Shown piece by piece: positions 23,189 to 31,912 of a stretch of 33,836 nucleotides of DNA (within the stretch, counting starts at the first letter, position 1; each line of letters begins with the position of its first letter). Made by a program: the position numbers and the translations under genes. The notes beneath the pieces were generated by a model, which saw only the letters and a list, made by a program, of their open reading frames with translations, did not search any database and had not been told where the DNA came from. The DNA comes from an uncultured bacterium (GTDB lineage Bacteria > Cyanobacteriota > Vampirovibrionia > Gastranaerophilales > Gastranaerophilaceae). The stretch covers positions 1 through 33,836 of the forward strand of contig CAMAGQ010000002.1 in the NCBI GenBank assembly GCA_945833895.1. The letters run 5' to 3'.

Positions 23189-23387
23189 ATCCCTTACCTC
23201 CCTAATCTACGTATCTATCATAACCTTCATTTTTAAAAGTGACATCAATCTATGGGTGGAAATCGGTACAACCTTAGAATTAGTTTTATGTTAACTTTTG
23301 TAACAAATAAAACACAAGTTGAAATTCGACTGTTTTTAAAAACTTTATATAAGTGTAAACACGAAGATAAGATATCAGGAGACAGCA

Positions 23388-23738
23388 ATGATTCTATTAT
23401 TTGGAGAGCAAAAAACAAGAACAGCATCTACACACAAAAACAACAATGTTAAAAATAATCCGGTAGAAAATGCAGGAATTTTGGCAATGAGTTTAAGCGA
23501 TGCAAAAAGCATGTTGACAATGGGTGAATTTGACACCTATGTTTCTTCAAATCCTACAATGATTGACTATTCAAACTTTGCAGGTTCTGAATCATTTGAC
23601 GCTTCTTCTGTCGGCTTTATGAGTGAATTCTCAGCAGCAGTTGCTTGTTTAGGCGGCGATTGCGGCGGCTTCAGTGACTGCGGTTTCTCAAGTTGCAGTT
23701 CAGGAAGTTCTTGCGGTTCATTCTCATCTTGCTGTTAA
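23388..23738 (+). CDS. Small protein with periodic Cys/Gly/Ser-rich C-terminus (RiPP precursor-like)
   Basis: A 116-residue protein of two unlike halves. Residues 1-86 are polar and leader-like, with a helical SLSDAKSMLTMGEFDTYV stretch. The last 30 residues hold 7 Cys, 7 Gly and 10 Ser, with Cys at 87, 92, 98, 103, 109, 115 and 116, an almost regular C-x4/5-C spacing ending in CC. This is the look of an azole-forming (microcin B17-type) peptide core, a thioether-bridged peptide, or a metal- or disulfide-rich tail. No YcaO, radical SAM or lanthionine enzyme and no transporter is in the window. It is a real gene by its AGGAG site 6 bases before the ATG, a candidate promoter (TTCGAC, 17 bases, TATAAG) and a strong terminator, so it is monocistronic. 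Confidence 0.75.
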   Translation: MILLFGEQKTRTASTHKNNNVKNNPVENAGILAMSLSDAKSMLTMGEFDTYVSSNPTMIDYSNFAGSESFDASSVGFMSEFSAAVACLGGDCGGFSDCGFSSCSSGSSCGSFSSCC

Positions 23739-23765
23739 TAAAGTTTTTATTATGATGGATAACTC

Positions 23766-23796
23766 GGGCAGATAATTATTTTATCTGTCCTTTTTT
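23766..23796 (+). terminator. Rho-independent terminator after the Cys-rich gene
   Basis: A 10-bp stem GGGCAGATAA (23766-23775) with TTATCTGTCC (23781-23790), one G-U pair, a 5-base loop, then TTTTTT. Confidence 0.92.
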
Positions 23797-23938
23797 ATGC
23801 GAAAAATCCCGACAAAAAACTTTTTAAAATATGTTACAAAATCTTAACAATACGGCTTAAAATATTAAAGTTATAGGAAAAAATGCCGATATAAAGAATA
23901 CGATAACTTTAAGGAAAAGCGAAAGGATATAGTAACAA

Positions 23939-26005
23939 ATGGGATTGGCAGCATCACAAGCAAGATTGTTAACAATAACCGCTCGTCTGGCAGACAACGA
24001 GTTAAGATCTCAAACGATTAACAATGCCAAAATGAGATTGGCTACTCAAAGTTCGCAAGCTAGCGAAAACTATGTTAATGCTCTTAACAATGCTACTATG
24101 AAATTCACAAACTACGCTCTTGACGGGGAATCTCAAGTTCAAAACTTAACCTTTAACGCTTTGACTGCATACAGTTCATACAACAATCAATACGGGCTTA
24201 TCAACTCTTCAGGACAATTGCTTGTCAGCGAATCTGAAGCTGCTCTTTTTGAAAAATCAGCAGGCAATTTAGATGCGTACTTGCAATACCACGGTTTGAA
24301 TTACGAAACTACCTACTACGAAAATGTAGGTAATATTACTAATGAAGGATATATTGAACCGTTCAATTTCATAACCGTTGAAGATATGAAAACCTACTTT
24401 GAACAATATGACAGTTACGAAAACTCTCAAGAAGTTGAAAAATACAATAATGCATATAATACTTATATTTCATCAACAGGTGCTTTGGAAAATGTAAGTA
24501 AAACCGTAATGAAAAATTTCTTTGTATCAAACCAAAATCTTCCTACTGTTACAATGAATGGCGGCACTTATGCGATGAATTATACAACCAGAGATTTAGC
24601 AGGAATGTTAGGTGAATTGAAAGCAGCATTAAACGACCCTAACAACACTTTCTCATTCAACAACCCGATTATCGGAGCACTTGGACTTGGTGTAAGTAAA
24701 ACTCCGGGTGAACCTTCCGCATTAGAAAACTACAACGAATTATTGAACTCTATAACTGTAAACCCTGACGGCAGTTATAATTCAACCGGCAATACTTCCG
24801 TTAAAATGGAAGAGAGAGATGGAAAAACTGTTTATATAATTGATGATTCTATTGAAATCACAATGACTGAAATCAATACAACCGAATCTATCAAATCAAC
24901 ATCAGAGTCATTAGAGGTTACAGGGGTGCTTGGAACTCTTGCAACTACAATTGGCAGTTTGAAAGCAATAGCAAAAGACGATGACGGAAATGTATCTGAA
25001 GAAACTTCTTATCGCATGGAAGGTATAGGAGCTGACGGATTACCTATAGTAAAATCTAATTCTAAAGTAAATACATCCAGCCCTGAAGATGCACAACAAG
25101 TTGTAAACGATATCCTCAATGAAATTTTGAAAGATATGGAAAGTTCATTCGGAATTGATTTTGCAGAGGCACTTTTTGATAATGATAACGCAGGTGCTGC
25201 GGCAAACAGAGCATTCTTTGAACTCAAAACAGGAACTAAAGTAACCGATCCGATTCCTGGTTCAACAAAGAGTTTGCAAGAATATTACATAGATTATGTA
25301 AACGCTGAAAACATTTATTTTAATACCATTTTCGCTGCTGATTCAATTGAAACGGTAAAAAATGATATTGATAAAGGTTTTGCAGAAAACTTCCTTGATG
25401 AAAACGGAAATCCTATTGAACTGACTTACAGAGATTTAACAGATGTAGATTTTGTACTCCGCTATATGAATGCACAAGGTTTAGCACCATCTGAAACTTT
25501 CTTGACAGTTGTTAAAGAATTTGTCGTAGACCAGATTATTGACGAATACGGCACTCCAAAATATGCCTGGGTAGATTCAACCGATACCAATAACGAAGGC
25601 AATGCGGATGCAAAGGCTCAATGGTACACAAATCTGTTCAACAGAATGTCTAAAGGATATAAAGCACTTGAAAACGGCTTGGCATCTTCTCCACAATGGA
25701 TTGAATATGCACTTGAAAGCGGTATTGTTACAATGGAACAAGTTGACGGAACTTACCAATGGCAAGGTTTGGATTACAAGGCTTGTGCGAGAATTACCGA
25801 AGAAACAGACGATGCTGCAGTTGCAAAAGCAGAAGCAGAATATTCAAGAGCAATGAATGATATTGAAGCAAAAGATAATATCTATGACCTTGAATTGAAA
25901 AACATTGATACTGAACATTCTTCATTGCAAACAGAATACGATTCAATCAAAGGAGTTATCTCTAAAAATATTGAAAGAACATTTAATTTCTACAAAAACG
26001 CATAA
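23939..26005 (+). CDS. Large surface/filament-like protein of the MGLAASQARLL type
   Basis: A 688-residue acidic protein. The N-terminus MGLAASQARLLTITARLADN continues as a long amphipathic helix (to about 60), and the C-terminal 80 residues form a second helix pair (LELKNIDTEHSSLQTEYDSI, then KNIERTFNFYK). Helical ends around a variable Asn/Thr/Ser-rich middle are the plan of flagellin- and hook-like filament proteins and some type III-exported proteins. I associate the N-terminal motif with proteins of gut Melainabacteria, from memory and without a known function. There is no Sec signal peptide, hydrophobic segment or catalytic motif. AAAGGAT precedes the ATG by 10 bases. It stands alone between the Cys-rich gene's terminator and pgi's promoter. 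Confidence 0.7.
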   Translation: MGLAASQARLLTITARLADNELRSQTINNAKMRLATQSSQASENYVNALNNATMKFTNYALDGESQVQNLTFNALTAYSSYNNQYGLINSSGQLLVSESEAALFEKSAGNLDAYLQYHGLNYETTYYENVGNITNEGYIEPFNFITVEDMKTYFEQYDSYENSQEVEKYNNAYNTYISSTGALENVSKTVMKNFFVSNQNLPTVTMNGGTYAMNYTTRDLAGMLGELKAALNDPNNTFSFNNPIIGALGLGVSKTPGEPSALENYNELLNSITVNPDGSYNSTGNTSVKMEERDGKTVYIIDDSIEITMTEINTTESIKSTSESLEVTGVLGTLATTIGSLKAIAKDDDGNVSEETSYRMEGIGADGLPIVKSNSKVNTSSPEDAQQVVNDILNEILKDMESSFGIDFAEALFDNDNAGAAANRAFFELKTGTKVTDPIPGSTKSLQEYYIDYVNAENIYFNTIFAADSIETVKNDIDKGFAENFLDENGNPIELTYRDLTDVDFVLRYMNAQGLAPSETFLTVVKEFVVDQIIDEYGTPKYAWVDSTDTNNEGNADAKAQWYTNLFNRMSKGYKALENGLASSPQWIEYALESGIVTMEQVDGTYQWQGLDYKACARITEETDDAAVAKAEAEYSRAMNDIEAKDNIYDLELKNIDTEHSSLQTEYDSIKGVISKNIERTFNFYKNA

Positions 26006-26043
26006 AAAATTTCCCTCTACAAGCGGGCAGATGTAATTGCTAC

Positions 26044-26072
26044 TTGAAAAATTTCTGACTTTTATATACAAT
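26044..26072 (+). promoter_or_regulatory. Promoter of pgi
   Basis: TTGAAA (26044-26049) and TACAAT (26067-26072) with a 17-base spacer, 41 bases before the ATG. Confidence 0.6.
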
Positions 26073-26113
26073 TAATTGCAGAGTTTAGATATAGAAGGGA
26101 TATTTGGGATTAG

Positions 26114-27514
26114 ATGATTAAATTCGATTACAGAAACGCGGATTCTTCCGTAATTGGGACTGAGAACGGATTAGATTTAGCAAGTGAATTTACGCAGTAC
26201 AAAGGACGAATTTCAGAAATTATTGCAGACTTGAACAAGCGAAAAGATAAACCGGGGCAGTGGCTTCAATGGATGAATTTGGGCTACAACGAGGAAACTC
26301 TTTGGTATATTAAAGAATACGCATCTATGGTCAGAGGAAGATTTGACAATGTTCTTGTTCTTGGTATCGGCGGTTCTGCACTTGGCGGACTTGCAGTGAC
26401 AGAGGCTCTTCTGAAACCTTACTGGAACTTTTTGACAAAAGAACAAAGAAACGATTTCCCGAGAATATTCTTTTTAGATAACATTGACCCTGACACAATG
26501 AGCGGGCTTTTTGAAATGCTTGATTTTAAAAAGACGCTTGTGAATGTTATCACAAAATCTGGCTCAACCGCTGAGGTTATGGCACAATTTATGATAGTAA
26601 AAGACCTTCTTGTAAAAGCCGTTGGTGAAGATGAATACAGAAAACACGTAATCGCAACAACAGATAAACAAACGGGGGTTTTAAGGCAAATTGCTGAACA
26701 GGAAGGCTATAAAACCTTTGTTGTTCCTGATGATGTTGGCGGAAGATTTTCGGTCTTTTCAGCAGTAGGCTTGTTGCCGTTCGCTCTTGCGGGAATTGAT
26801 ATTGATGAAATTATGAACGGTATTAAAGATATGGATTTAGCCCTAAAAAATACCGACATAAACGAAAATATTGCGGCTCAGAATGCTCTTATACAGTATC
26901 TTATGGATACTAAAAAAGGTAAGAATTTATCGGTTATGATGCCGTATTCAAGCCGTTTGAAGTACATTTCCGATTGGTACGTACAGTTGTGGGCGGAATC
27001 TTTGGGAAAATGCGAAAACCTGCAGGGGGAACACGTTCACATCGGACCAACTCCGATAAAAGCACTCGGTGTTACTGACCAGCATTCTCAAATCCAGTTA
27101 TACAACGAAGGTCCTAACGATAAAATAATTAATTTTATCAGAGTTGAGAATTTCGATACCAATCTGGAAATCCCGAATATATTTGAATATACAGGAATCG
27201 GCTACCTCGGCGGGAAAACAATTAACAATCTGATTAACGCGGAAGCTGATTCAACGAGGGTTTCGCTGTCTGATTACGCAAGACCGACGGTCACAATAAC
27301 TTTGCCGAAAATCGACGGTTATCACGTTGCTCAATTGCTTTATATGCTGGAAGTTCAGACTGCTATTGCAGGTGAATTGTATAATATCAATACTTTTAAC
27401 CAACCTGGAGTTGAGCAGGCAAAGAATTATACGTATGCGTTGATGGGCAGAGCGGGTTACGAAGATTCTGCAAAAAGTCTGCAATCTAAACTCGAAATGG
27501 TTACAAAATCATAA
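26114..27514 (+). CDS. pgi: Glucose-6-phosphate isomerase
   Basis: Interconverts glucose 6-phosphate and fructose 6-phosphate in glycolysis/gluconeogenesis. At 466 residues it belongs to the shorter bacterial PGI type. LGIGGSALGGLAV (near residue 75) and ITKSGSTAEVMAQF (near 150) form the phosphate and SIS sites; DVGGRFSVFSAVGLLP (near 210) contains the conserved Arg region; GEHVHIGPTPIKALGVTDQHSQ holds the catalytic-region residues; and QPGVEQAKNYTYALMGR at the C-terminus carries the catalytic Lys. The promoter is at 26044-26072. The downstream hypothetical (gap 16) and trxB (gap 13) appear to share its transcript. Confidence 0.96.
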   Translation: MIKFDYRNADSSVIGTENGLDLASEFTQYKGRISEIIADLNKRKDKPGQWLQWMNLGYNEETLWYIKEYASMVRGRFDNVLVLGIGGSALGGLAVTEALLKPYWNFLTKEQRNDFPRIFFLDNIDPDTMSGLFEMLDFKKTLVNVITKSGSTAEVMAQFMIVKDLLVKAVGEDEYRKHVIATTDKQTGVLRQIAEQEGYKTFVVPDDVGGRFSVFSAVGLLPFALAGIDIDEIMNGIKDMDLALKNTDINENIAAQNALIQYLMDTKKGKNLSVMMPYSSRLKYISDWYVQLWAESLGKCENLQGEHVHIGPTPIKALGVTDQHSQIQLYNEGPNDKIINFIRVENFDTNLEIPNIFEYTGIGYLGGKTINNLINAEADSTRVSLSDYARPTVTITLPKIDGYHVAQLLYMLEVQTAIAGELYNINTFNQPGVEQAKNYTYALMGRAGYEDSAKSLQSKLEMVTKS

Positions 27515-27530
27515 TAATCGGTTAACCTGA

Positions 27531-28037
27531 ATGAAATTATTTATCAAAATATGTTTAATATTATTTGTTGCATGCTTTATCGGTTTTAAGTTCATAAATT
27601 CCGTAAACTCACAGACGATTTTACAGGGTTCTGTTGAAAAAGTTCCTGATGGGTTTTTCGGCAGTTGGAATGTTGTATCTAAACTTGTCGAAACAGATTC
27701 TCCTGCAACATTTAAACAAAAAGGTGTCGATATATGGAACTTATACACAGAAAATGACGTCATAATATTATGTAATCCGTTTTCCGGAGCAAGAGCGAAA
27801 ATAAGCATAAGTAATGCAGGAAAATCATTTATTCAATTTTCAAAAACAGGCAAGTATGACGGTAGAAAACTTACGGACAAAGTTAGTATAAACATACAAG
27901 GGGATAGTTTTACGGGAGTTGATGAAATTAAATTGGAAACATTTTCTGATGTTGACGGAAGTATTATTAAAACTCAGACTGCAAAATATGCAATCAAAGG
28001 TGAGCGGATATCAGGACAAGACATAATTTTAAAGTGA
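27531..28037 (+). CDS. Exported or membrane-anchored hypothetical protein
   Basis: A 168-residue protein with an N-terminal hydrophobic segment (residues 3-22) that may be an uncleaved anchor or a signal peptide; there is no lipobox at the right place. The rest is beta-rich: VPDGFFGSWNVVSKLVETDS, then WNLYTENDVIILCNPFSGAR and KYDGRKLTDKVSINIQGDSF. This suggests a small lipocalin- or beta-barrel-like fold, but I recognise no family. It lies between pgi and trxB with short gaps and no promoter of its own; the ribosome site is weak. Nothing links it functionally to either neighbour. Confidence 0.72.
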   Translation: MKLFIKICLILFVACFIGFKFINSVNSQTILQGSVEKVPDGFFGSWNVVSKLVETDSPATFKQKGVDIWNLYTENDVIILCNPFSGARAKISISNAGKSFIQFSKTGKYDGRKLTDKVSINIQGDSFTGVDEIKLETFSDVDGSIIKTQTAKYAIKGERISGQDIILK

Positions 28038-28050
28038 GGATACGTAAAGA

Positions 28051-29016
28051 ATGACAAAAGTATATGATTTTGATGTTGTAATTTTAGGAGGAGGCCCCGC
28101 AGGATTATCAGCCGCAATATACGCAGCAAGAGGAAATGTTTCAACAGCAGTCATAGATATTAACCCGTTTGGCGGACAACCGTCAAATTACGCGGCTCTT
28201 GAAAATTATCCAGGAAGCATCAACACTGACGGGTTTGAACTTATGGAAAAATTTGAAGAACAAGCAGATTTATTCGGAGTGCAAAAATTCCCGATGCAGG
28301 AAATTTTATCGGTTGATTTAATCTCCGAAAACAAAGTGATTTTAACAACAGAAGCAAGATTTAACGCTAAAACTGTTATTATTGCAACAGGAGCACAGGC
28401 TAAAAAACTCGGAGTAAAAGGTGAAAAAGAATTCACAGGATGCGGTGTAAGTTATTGTGCAGTATGTGACGGAGCGTTTTATAAAGATAAAATTGTAACA
28501 GTTGTAGGCGGCGGAAATTCAGCCGTTGAAGAGGCAATGTATCTGGCAAGGTTCGCTTCAAAAGTCTTTATCGTTCACAGAAGAAACGAACTTCGTGCCG
28601 ATAAAATTCTGCAAGAAAGACTTAAAATCTTCGCTAATATTGAACTGATTTATAACTCAACAGTCAAAGAAATTGTTGGAGAAGATAAAGTTACAAAAGT
28701 TATCCTGAACAATACGCAGAATAATAACCTGAGCGAACTTGAAACCGATGGCGTTTTCCCATACATTGGAATGGTTCCGAATGTTGAAAAAATCGCAGGT
28801 CAGGTTAAACAGGATGCAATGGGTTTTATATTCACTGATGCGACCTTAAAAACCTCTGTTGAGGGGGTTTATGCAGCGGGAGATGTTCGGGTTACGCCGT
28901 TAAGACAAGTTATCACAGCAGCCGCTGACGGTGCGGTTAGTGCAGTCTATGCGGTAAAATATCTTGAACAAGGTAAATATACAACTCCACTTCCTATGCA
29001 AATCGAACAACTGTAA
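28051..29016 (+). CDS. trxB: Thioredoxin reductase
   Basis: An FAD/NADPH flavoenzyme that reduces thioredoxin. The FAD loop GGGPAG is at residues 13-18; the redox pair is C136-A-V-C139 in SYCAVCDG; the NADPH loop VVGGGNSAVEE follows near 151, with HRRNELRA after it; and GVYAAGDVR near 272 closes the FAD site. At 321 residues it has typical length. An additional Cys (C131) lies just before the active site. Last gene of the pgi transcript. GAGGAT precedes the ATG. It converges on the 29045 gene. Confidence 0.95.
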   Translation: MTKVYDFDVVILGGGPAGLSAAIYAARGNVSTAVIDINPFGGQPSNYAALENYPGSINTDGFELMEKFEEQADLFGVQKFPMQEILSVDLISENKVILTTEARFNAKTVIIATGAQAKKLGVKGEKEFTGCGVSYCAVCDGAFYKDKIVTVVGGGNSAVEEAMYLARFASKVFIVHRRNELRADKILQERLKIFANIELIYNSTVKEIVGEDKVTKVILNNTQNNNLSELETDGVFPYIGMVPNVEKIAGQVKQDAMGFIFTDATLKTSVEGVYAAGDVRVTPLRQVITAAADGAVSAVYAVKYLEQGKYTTPLPMQIEQL

Positions 29017-29024
29017 AGGTTCAC

Positions 29025-29059
29025 CTCAACCCCGAAGAAGTATTCTATCTGCGGTTGAG
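29025..29059. repeat. Inverted repeat at the trxB/29045 convergence
   Basis: CTCAACC (29025-29031) and GGTTGAG (29053-29059) pair across 21 bases, the right arm lying in the 3' end of the 29045 gene. There is no T run on either side, so at most a weak or factor-dependent stop. Confidence 0.35.
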
Positions 29060-31255
29060 CGGTGTTAACTCGGTTATTGTAGGGTCAAGAAGTCTGCGAC
29101 CAACGTTTTCAAAAGAAATTGAGCATAAAGTCTTGTTACCGTATGTGATAATTTTTTCTACAACCCCTCTGCCGTAACGGTGGTGGGTAACTCTGTCGCC
29201 CTGTTGAAATTCTATTTCATCAGCGGCAGGGTTTTCTTCTGCAGGATAAACAGGCACAACAGGCGGCATTTCAAGACTTTCGTCTTCCTCAAACATTTCA
29301 TCTACCGCGTTATCTATATCAAAATTTTCTTCACCTTGCGGTTGAATATTATCTTCAAGGAAGTTCAAATCTTCTTCTGTTAAAGTTTCATCAGGAACGT
29401 TTTCTTCAACTAAAGGCTCAGTAGTATCAAAAATATCATCAGAAACGTCTTCTAACGGTTCTTCTTCCAAGATGTTTTCAAACCCGCTATCTTTAAGTTG
29501 GCTGCCGTCTTCACCAAAAACCTGATCTACGGTTTCAAAACTCAATGAGTCGTTGGCTTTAATCATGCCGTTATCGTATTCTTCTCCTTGAAAACCGCCT
29601 TCTTGATAAATTTCACCCTCTGTCATCATTTCTGTCGGGTCAAATACCTGCAACTCTTCGGGTTCTTCTTCAATATCAAGAATTTTACCTGCCGAATTTT
29701 CGTCAATAATAAACGGATTGTTTTCTAAAGAATTTTCATCTTCCGCAAAAGTTTCCTCATCAGGTTGTTCTTCAGGTGGAAGTTCTTCTTCAACTTCTTC
29801 AATCGGTTGAGGATTTTCCTCCTGAACTTCCGCATCGACAACTTCTATCGGAGTTTGTGCAATTACAGGAATTGAGGCAACAACTTCTTTATCTGCTGTT
29901 TCATTATCAGCATTTTCGTCTGTTGAATTATCGGTTTGTTGGGTCAAGGACACAGGAATTTTATTCCCAAATTCGTCAACTTTTACCAATTGCAAATCTT
30001 CAACAACCGGTATGAATTGATAACGTTCGCCAAGCACGTCTTCTTTTGTTAAATCCAACTCTAAATCAGTCATTGAAACAATAAACGGAATATCTTGTGT
30101 TAATTTACCGCAAACGACACATTCATCAGGGTTTAACTTGTTCAAAAACGTGTTATAAACAGCAAAATCGTGATTTACGTCTTTCGGAGCAAAAAGAATA
30201 ATGTTTTGAGCATGATTTTTCAACTCTTCTTCATACTTATACGCAGAACTTACAAGCAAAGTCGTAAATACGTGGTTATGATTTAAGAATTGTTTTAAAA
30301 GTTTTTTATCCGAATTATCGTCTGTCAGCGGAACAAAGAAGTATATGTACTTGTCAAAAGAGTCAAGCACTCCGTGAACAAAACTCAGCACTTCTTTTTG
30401 CAGGGTTTCAGGAATACTTTTCAAATCAATGATAGAAGCACTCTTATCTTCTAATTTATTTTTCAGAGCAAAAACTTCGTCTTTTGAATTTGCAAAAATA
30501 TTTGAATCACGATATTTCAAAAGTTTGTTTTTCAACAGTGCCAATTCCGGCATTTGAGTTTCTCTGTATTGATTGGTAACGACATCAATAAAATTATCAA
30601 TCGGAAGAAATTCAAAATCTAAAGTCCTTATATACTCTTGAACAGCGTAGAAGATATCTTGAATTACTGCTTTTGTCGGAGCATCAACCTCATCCAGTTC
30701 ATTTTCAAACAAATAATCAATCATTTGAGAATTGAGAGGCAATTTAAAATCTTTACCAAATTCGATTTTTTCATAATCTTCGAACAAGTTGCAATTGTCG
30801 ATAATTACGGTTTTTTCTTTCATTTGGAACAGTTGCCTGATTGAATTTGAAATAAAAGTTACCTTATTTGAATCTTTTTCGGCAAACACAACCAGATTAC
30901 GTTCAAAGATTGAAGAATCAACGATAAGCGTATCATCTTGCTGAGCAAGATTACCGATTTTTAGAGGGTTTTCTACAGGTAAAAGTCCTAAAAGTTCACT
31001 TGCAGGAAGTAGCGAAAGTTCGGAATTTATAGGCGGAACAGACCCGTCATAAACATCAACAACCCCGTCACTGCTGAAAGTAAACATCAATTTTGCTATC
31101 GCAAAATTACTCACTGTATCGGATTTGAGGTTAACAAACTGGGCGACATAAGACTTAACTTCCGAGGACAATACGATAAACCGCCCCAATACAGGCGTTT
31201 CGCTTTCGGTATAGGATAACTTCACTAAATTATTCTTAATCTCCAGTAATTTCAT
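29045..31255 (-). CDS. HerA-like pseudo-ATPase with acidic linker and CarD/UvrD-tail-like domain
   Basis: A 736-residue soluble protein. Residues 1-90 look like the beta-barrel of HerA/DUF87 ATPases. PLKIGNLA (97-104), the ERNLVVFAEKDSNKVTF strand and loop (118-134), TVIIDNCN (149-156), FKLPLNSQMIDYLF (170-183), SIIDLKSIPETLQKEVLSF (274-292) and VFTTLLVSSAYKYEEE (329-344) follow the order of a HerA core. However, the Walker A position reads AEKDSNK instead of G-x4-GKS/T, and there is no DE Walker B. A linker of about 200 residues, rich in Glu, Asp and Pro, follows (about 445-675). The last 55 residues (QGDRVTHHRYGRGVVEKI...) match the Tudor-like CarD or UvrD/PcrA C-terminal module that binds RNA polymerase. 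The HerA link is my inference; the C-terminal domain is clearer. Own promoter; stands alone. Confidence 0.6.
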   Translation of the reverse strand: MKLLEIKNNLVKLSYTESETPVLGRFIVLSSEVKSYVAQFVNLKSDTVSNFAIAKLMFTFSSDGVVDVYDGSVPPINSELSLLPASELLGLLPVENPLKIGNLAQQDDTLIVDSSIFERNLVVFAEKDSNKVTFISNSIRQLFQMKEKTVIIDNCNLFEDYEKIEFGKDFKLPLNSQMIDYLFENELDEVDAPTKAVIQDIFYAVQEYIRTLDFEFLPIDNFIDVVTNQYRETQMPELALLKNKLLKYRDSNIFANSKDEVFALKNKLEDKSASIIDLKSIPETLQKEVLSFVHGVLDSFDKYIYFFVPLTDDNSDKKLLKQFLNHNHVFTTLLVSSAYKYEEELKNHAQNIILFAPKDVNHDFAVYNTFLNKLNPDECVVCGKLTQDIPFIVSMTDLELDLTKEDVLGERYQFIPVVEDLQLVKVDEFGNKIPVSLTQQTDNSTDENADNETADKEVVASIPVIAQTPIEVVDAEVQEENPQPIEEVEEELPPEEQPDEETFAEDENSLENNPFIIDENSAGKILDIEEEPEELQVFDPTEMMTEGEIYQEGGFQGEEYDNGMIKANDSLSFETVDQVFGEDGSQLKDSGFENILEEEPLEDVSDDIFDTTEPLVEENVPDETLTEEDLNFLEDNIQPQGEENFDIDNAVDEMFEEDESLEMPPVVPVYPAEENPAADEIEFQQGDRVTHHRYGRGVVEKIITYGNKTLCSISFENVGRRLLDPTITELTPLNRR

Positions 31256-31278
31256 TACAACCCTCTCTATCTGGCAAA

Positions 31279-31287
31279 ATTATACCA
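31279..31287 (-). promoter_or_regulatory. Extended -10 promoter of the HerA/CarD-like gene
   Basis: The minus strand reads TGGTATAAT, an extended -10, 24 bases before the ATG at 31255. The -35 is poor. Confidence 0.5.
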
Positions 31288-31327
31288 TAAAATTAAGAAA
31301 TATATATGAATGTTAAGTTATTTAATA

Positions 31328-31912
31328 TTAAACTTCATCTTCCAACTCATTATAGATGTCAATCGTCAGCGTGCAAATTTTCAAATCTCTGTCAACAAGA
31401 CTTTTTATTGTTTGCTTGTAACACTGCAACAAAGCCTTTGTCAGCCCGTTATCTTCGTTTAAGCGTTCTCTTATAGGATTAGCCAATTCAGGCTCTCTGG
31501 TTTTATCTTCGATTTTATCGGCGACAAAAATAATCTTTTCAAAGTCTGACATTTTAAGTTTTCCGACGGTGTGCCATCTGATTGCCGAAAGAATTTCCTT
31601 ATCGCTGACCCCGAAATCGTGTTCTGCAACGTAAGCACTGACAGGAGCATGCAAAGTTTTGTAGTTTTGTTTTTCAGATTCATCAACATGAACATTTTCG
31701 CAAATCATTTGGAGCATTTTACCTGTTGAAAAACATTTCGCACAGTCATGCAACAAACCCGCAACATAAGCCTTTTTTTCGTTCAAGCCGTACTTTTTAG
31801 CAAGACGGACAGCACATTCTGCAACCCCGATTGAATGCTCGTAACGCTCCTCATCAAGATTGTCTTTTAACCATTCTAACAGTTCATTTTCTTCAATTGA
31901 TATATAATCCAT
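31328..31912 (-). CDS. yqeK: YqeK-type HD hydrolase (Ap4A hydrolase)
   Basis: An HD-domain phosphohydrolase of 194 residues. YEHSIGVAECA holds H26, LLHDCAK the HD pair H55/D56, followed by H89 (TLHAPVSA), H113 (IRWHTVGK) and D132 (FVADKIEDKTR), the YqeK pattern. YqeK enzymes cleave diadenosine tetraphosphate symmetrically to ADP using iron. The ATG lies inside the nadD 3' end (20-base overlap), the usual nadD-yqeK pairing. The rsfS gene that often follows is not here; the next gene is the HerA/CarD-like one with its own promoter. Confidence 0.92.
   Translation of the reverse strand: MDYISIEENELLEWLKDNLDEERYEHSIGVAECAVRLAKKYGLNEKKAYVAGLLHDCAKCFSTGKMLQMICENVHVDESEKQNYKTLHAPVSAYVAEHDFGVSDKEILSAIRWHTVGKLKMSDFEKIIFVADKIEDKTREPELANPIRERLNEDNGLTKALLQCYKQTIKSLVDRDLKICTLTIDIYNELEDEV

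Noticed and set aside
22851-23294. 147-codon plus-strand frame
   Set aside because: It is antisense to the AMIN-like gene, which has a signal peptide, a ribosome site and a terminator in its favour.
29025-29059. Terminator between trxB and the HerA/CarD-like gene
   Set aside because: The inverted repeat has a 21-base loop and no T tract, so I list it only as a repeat.
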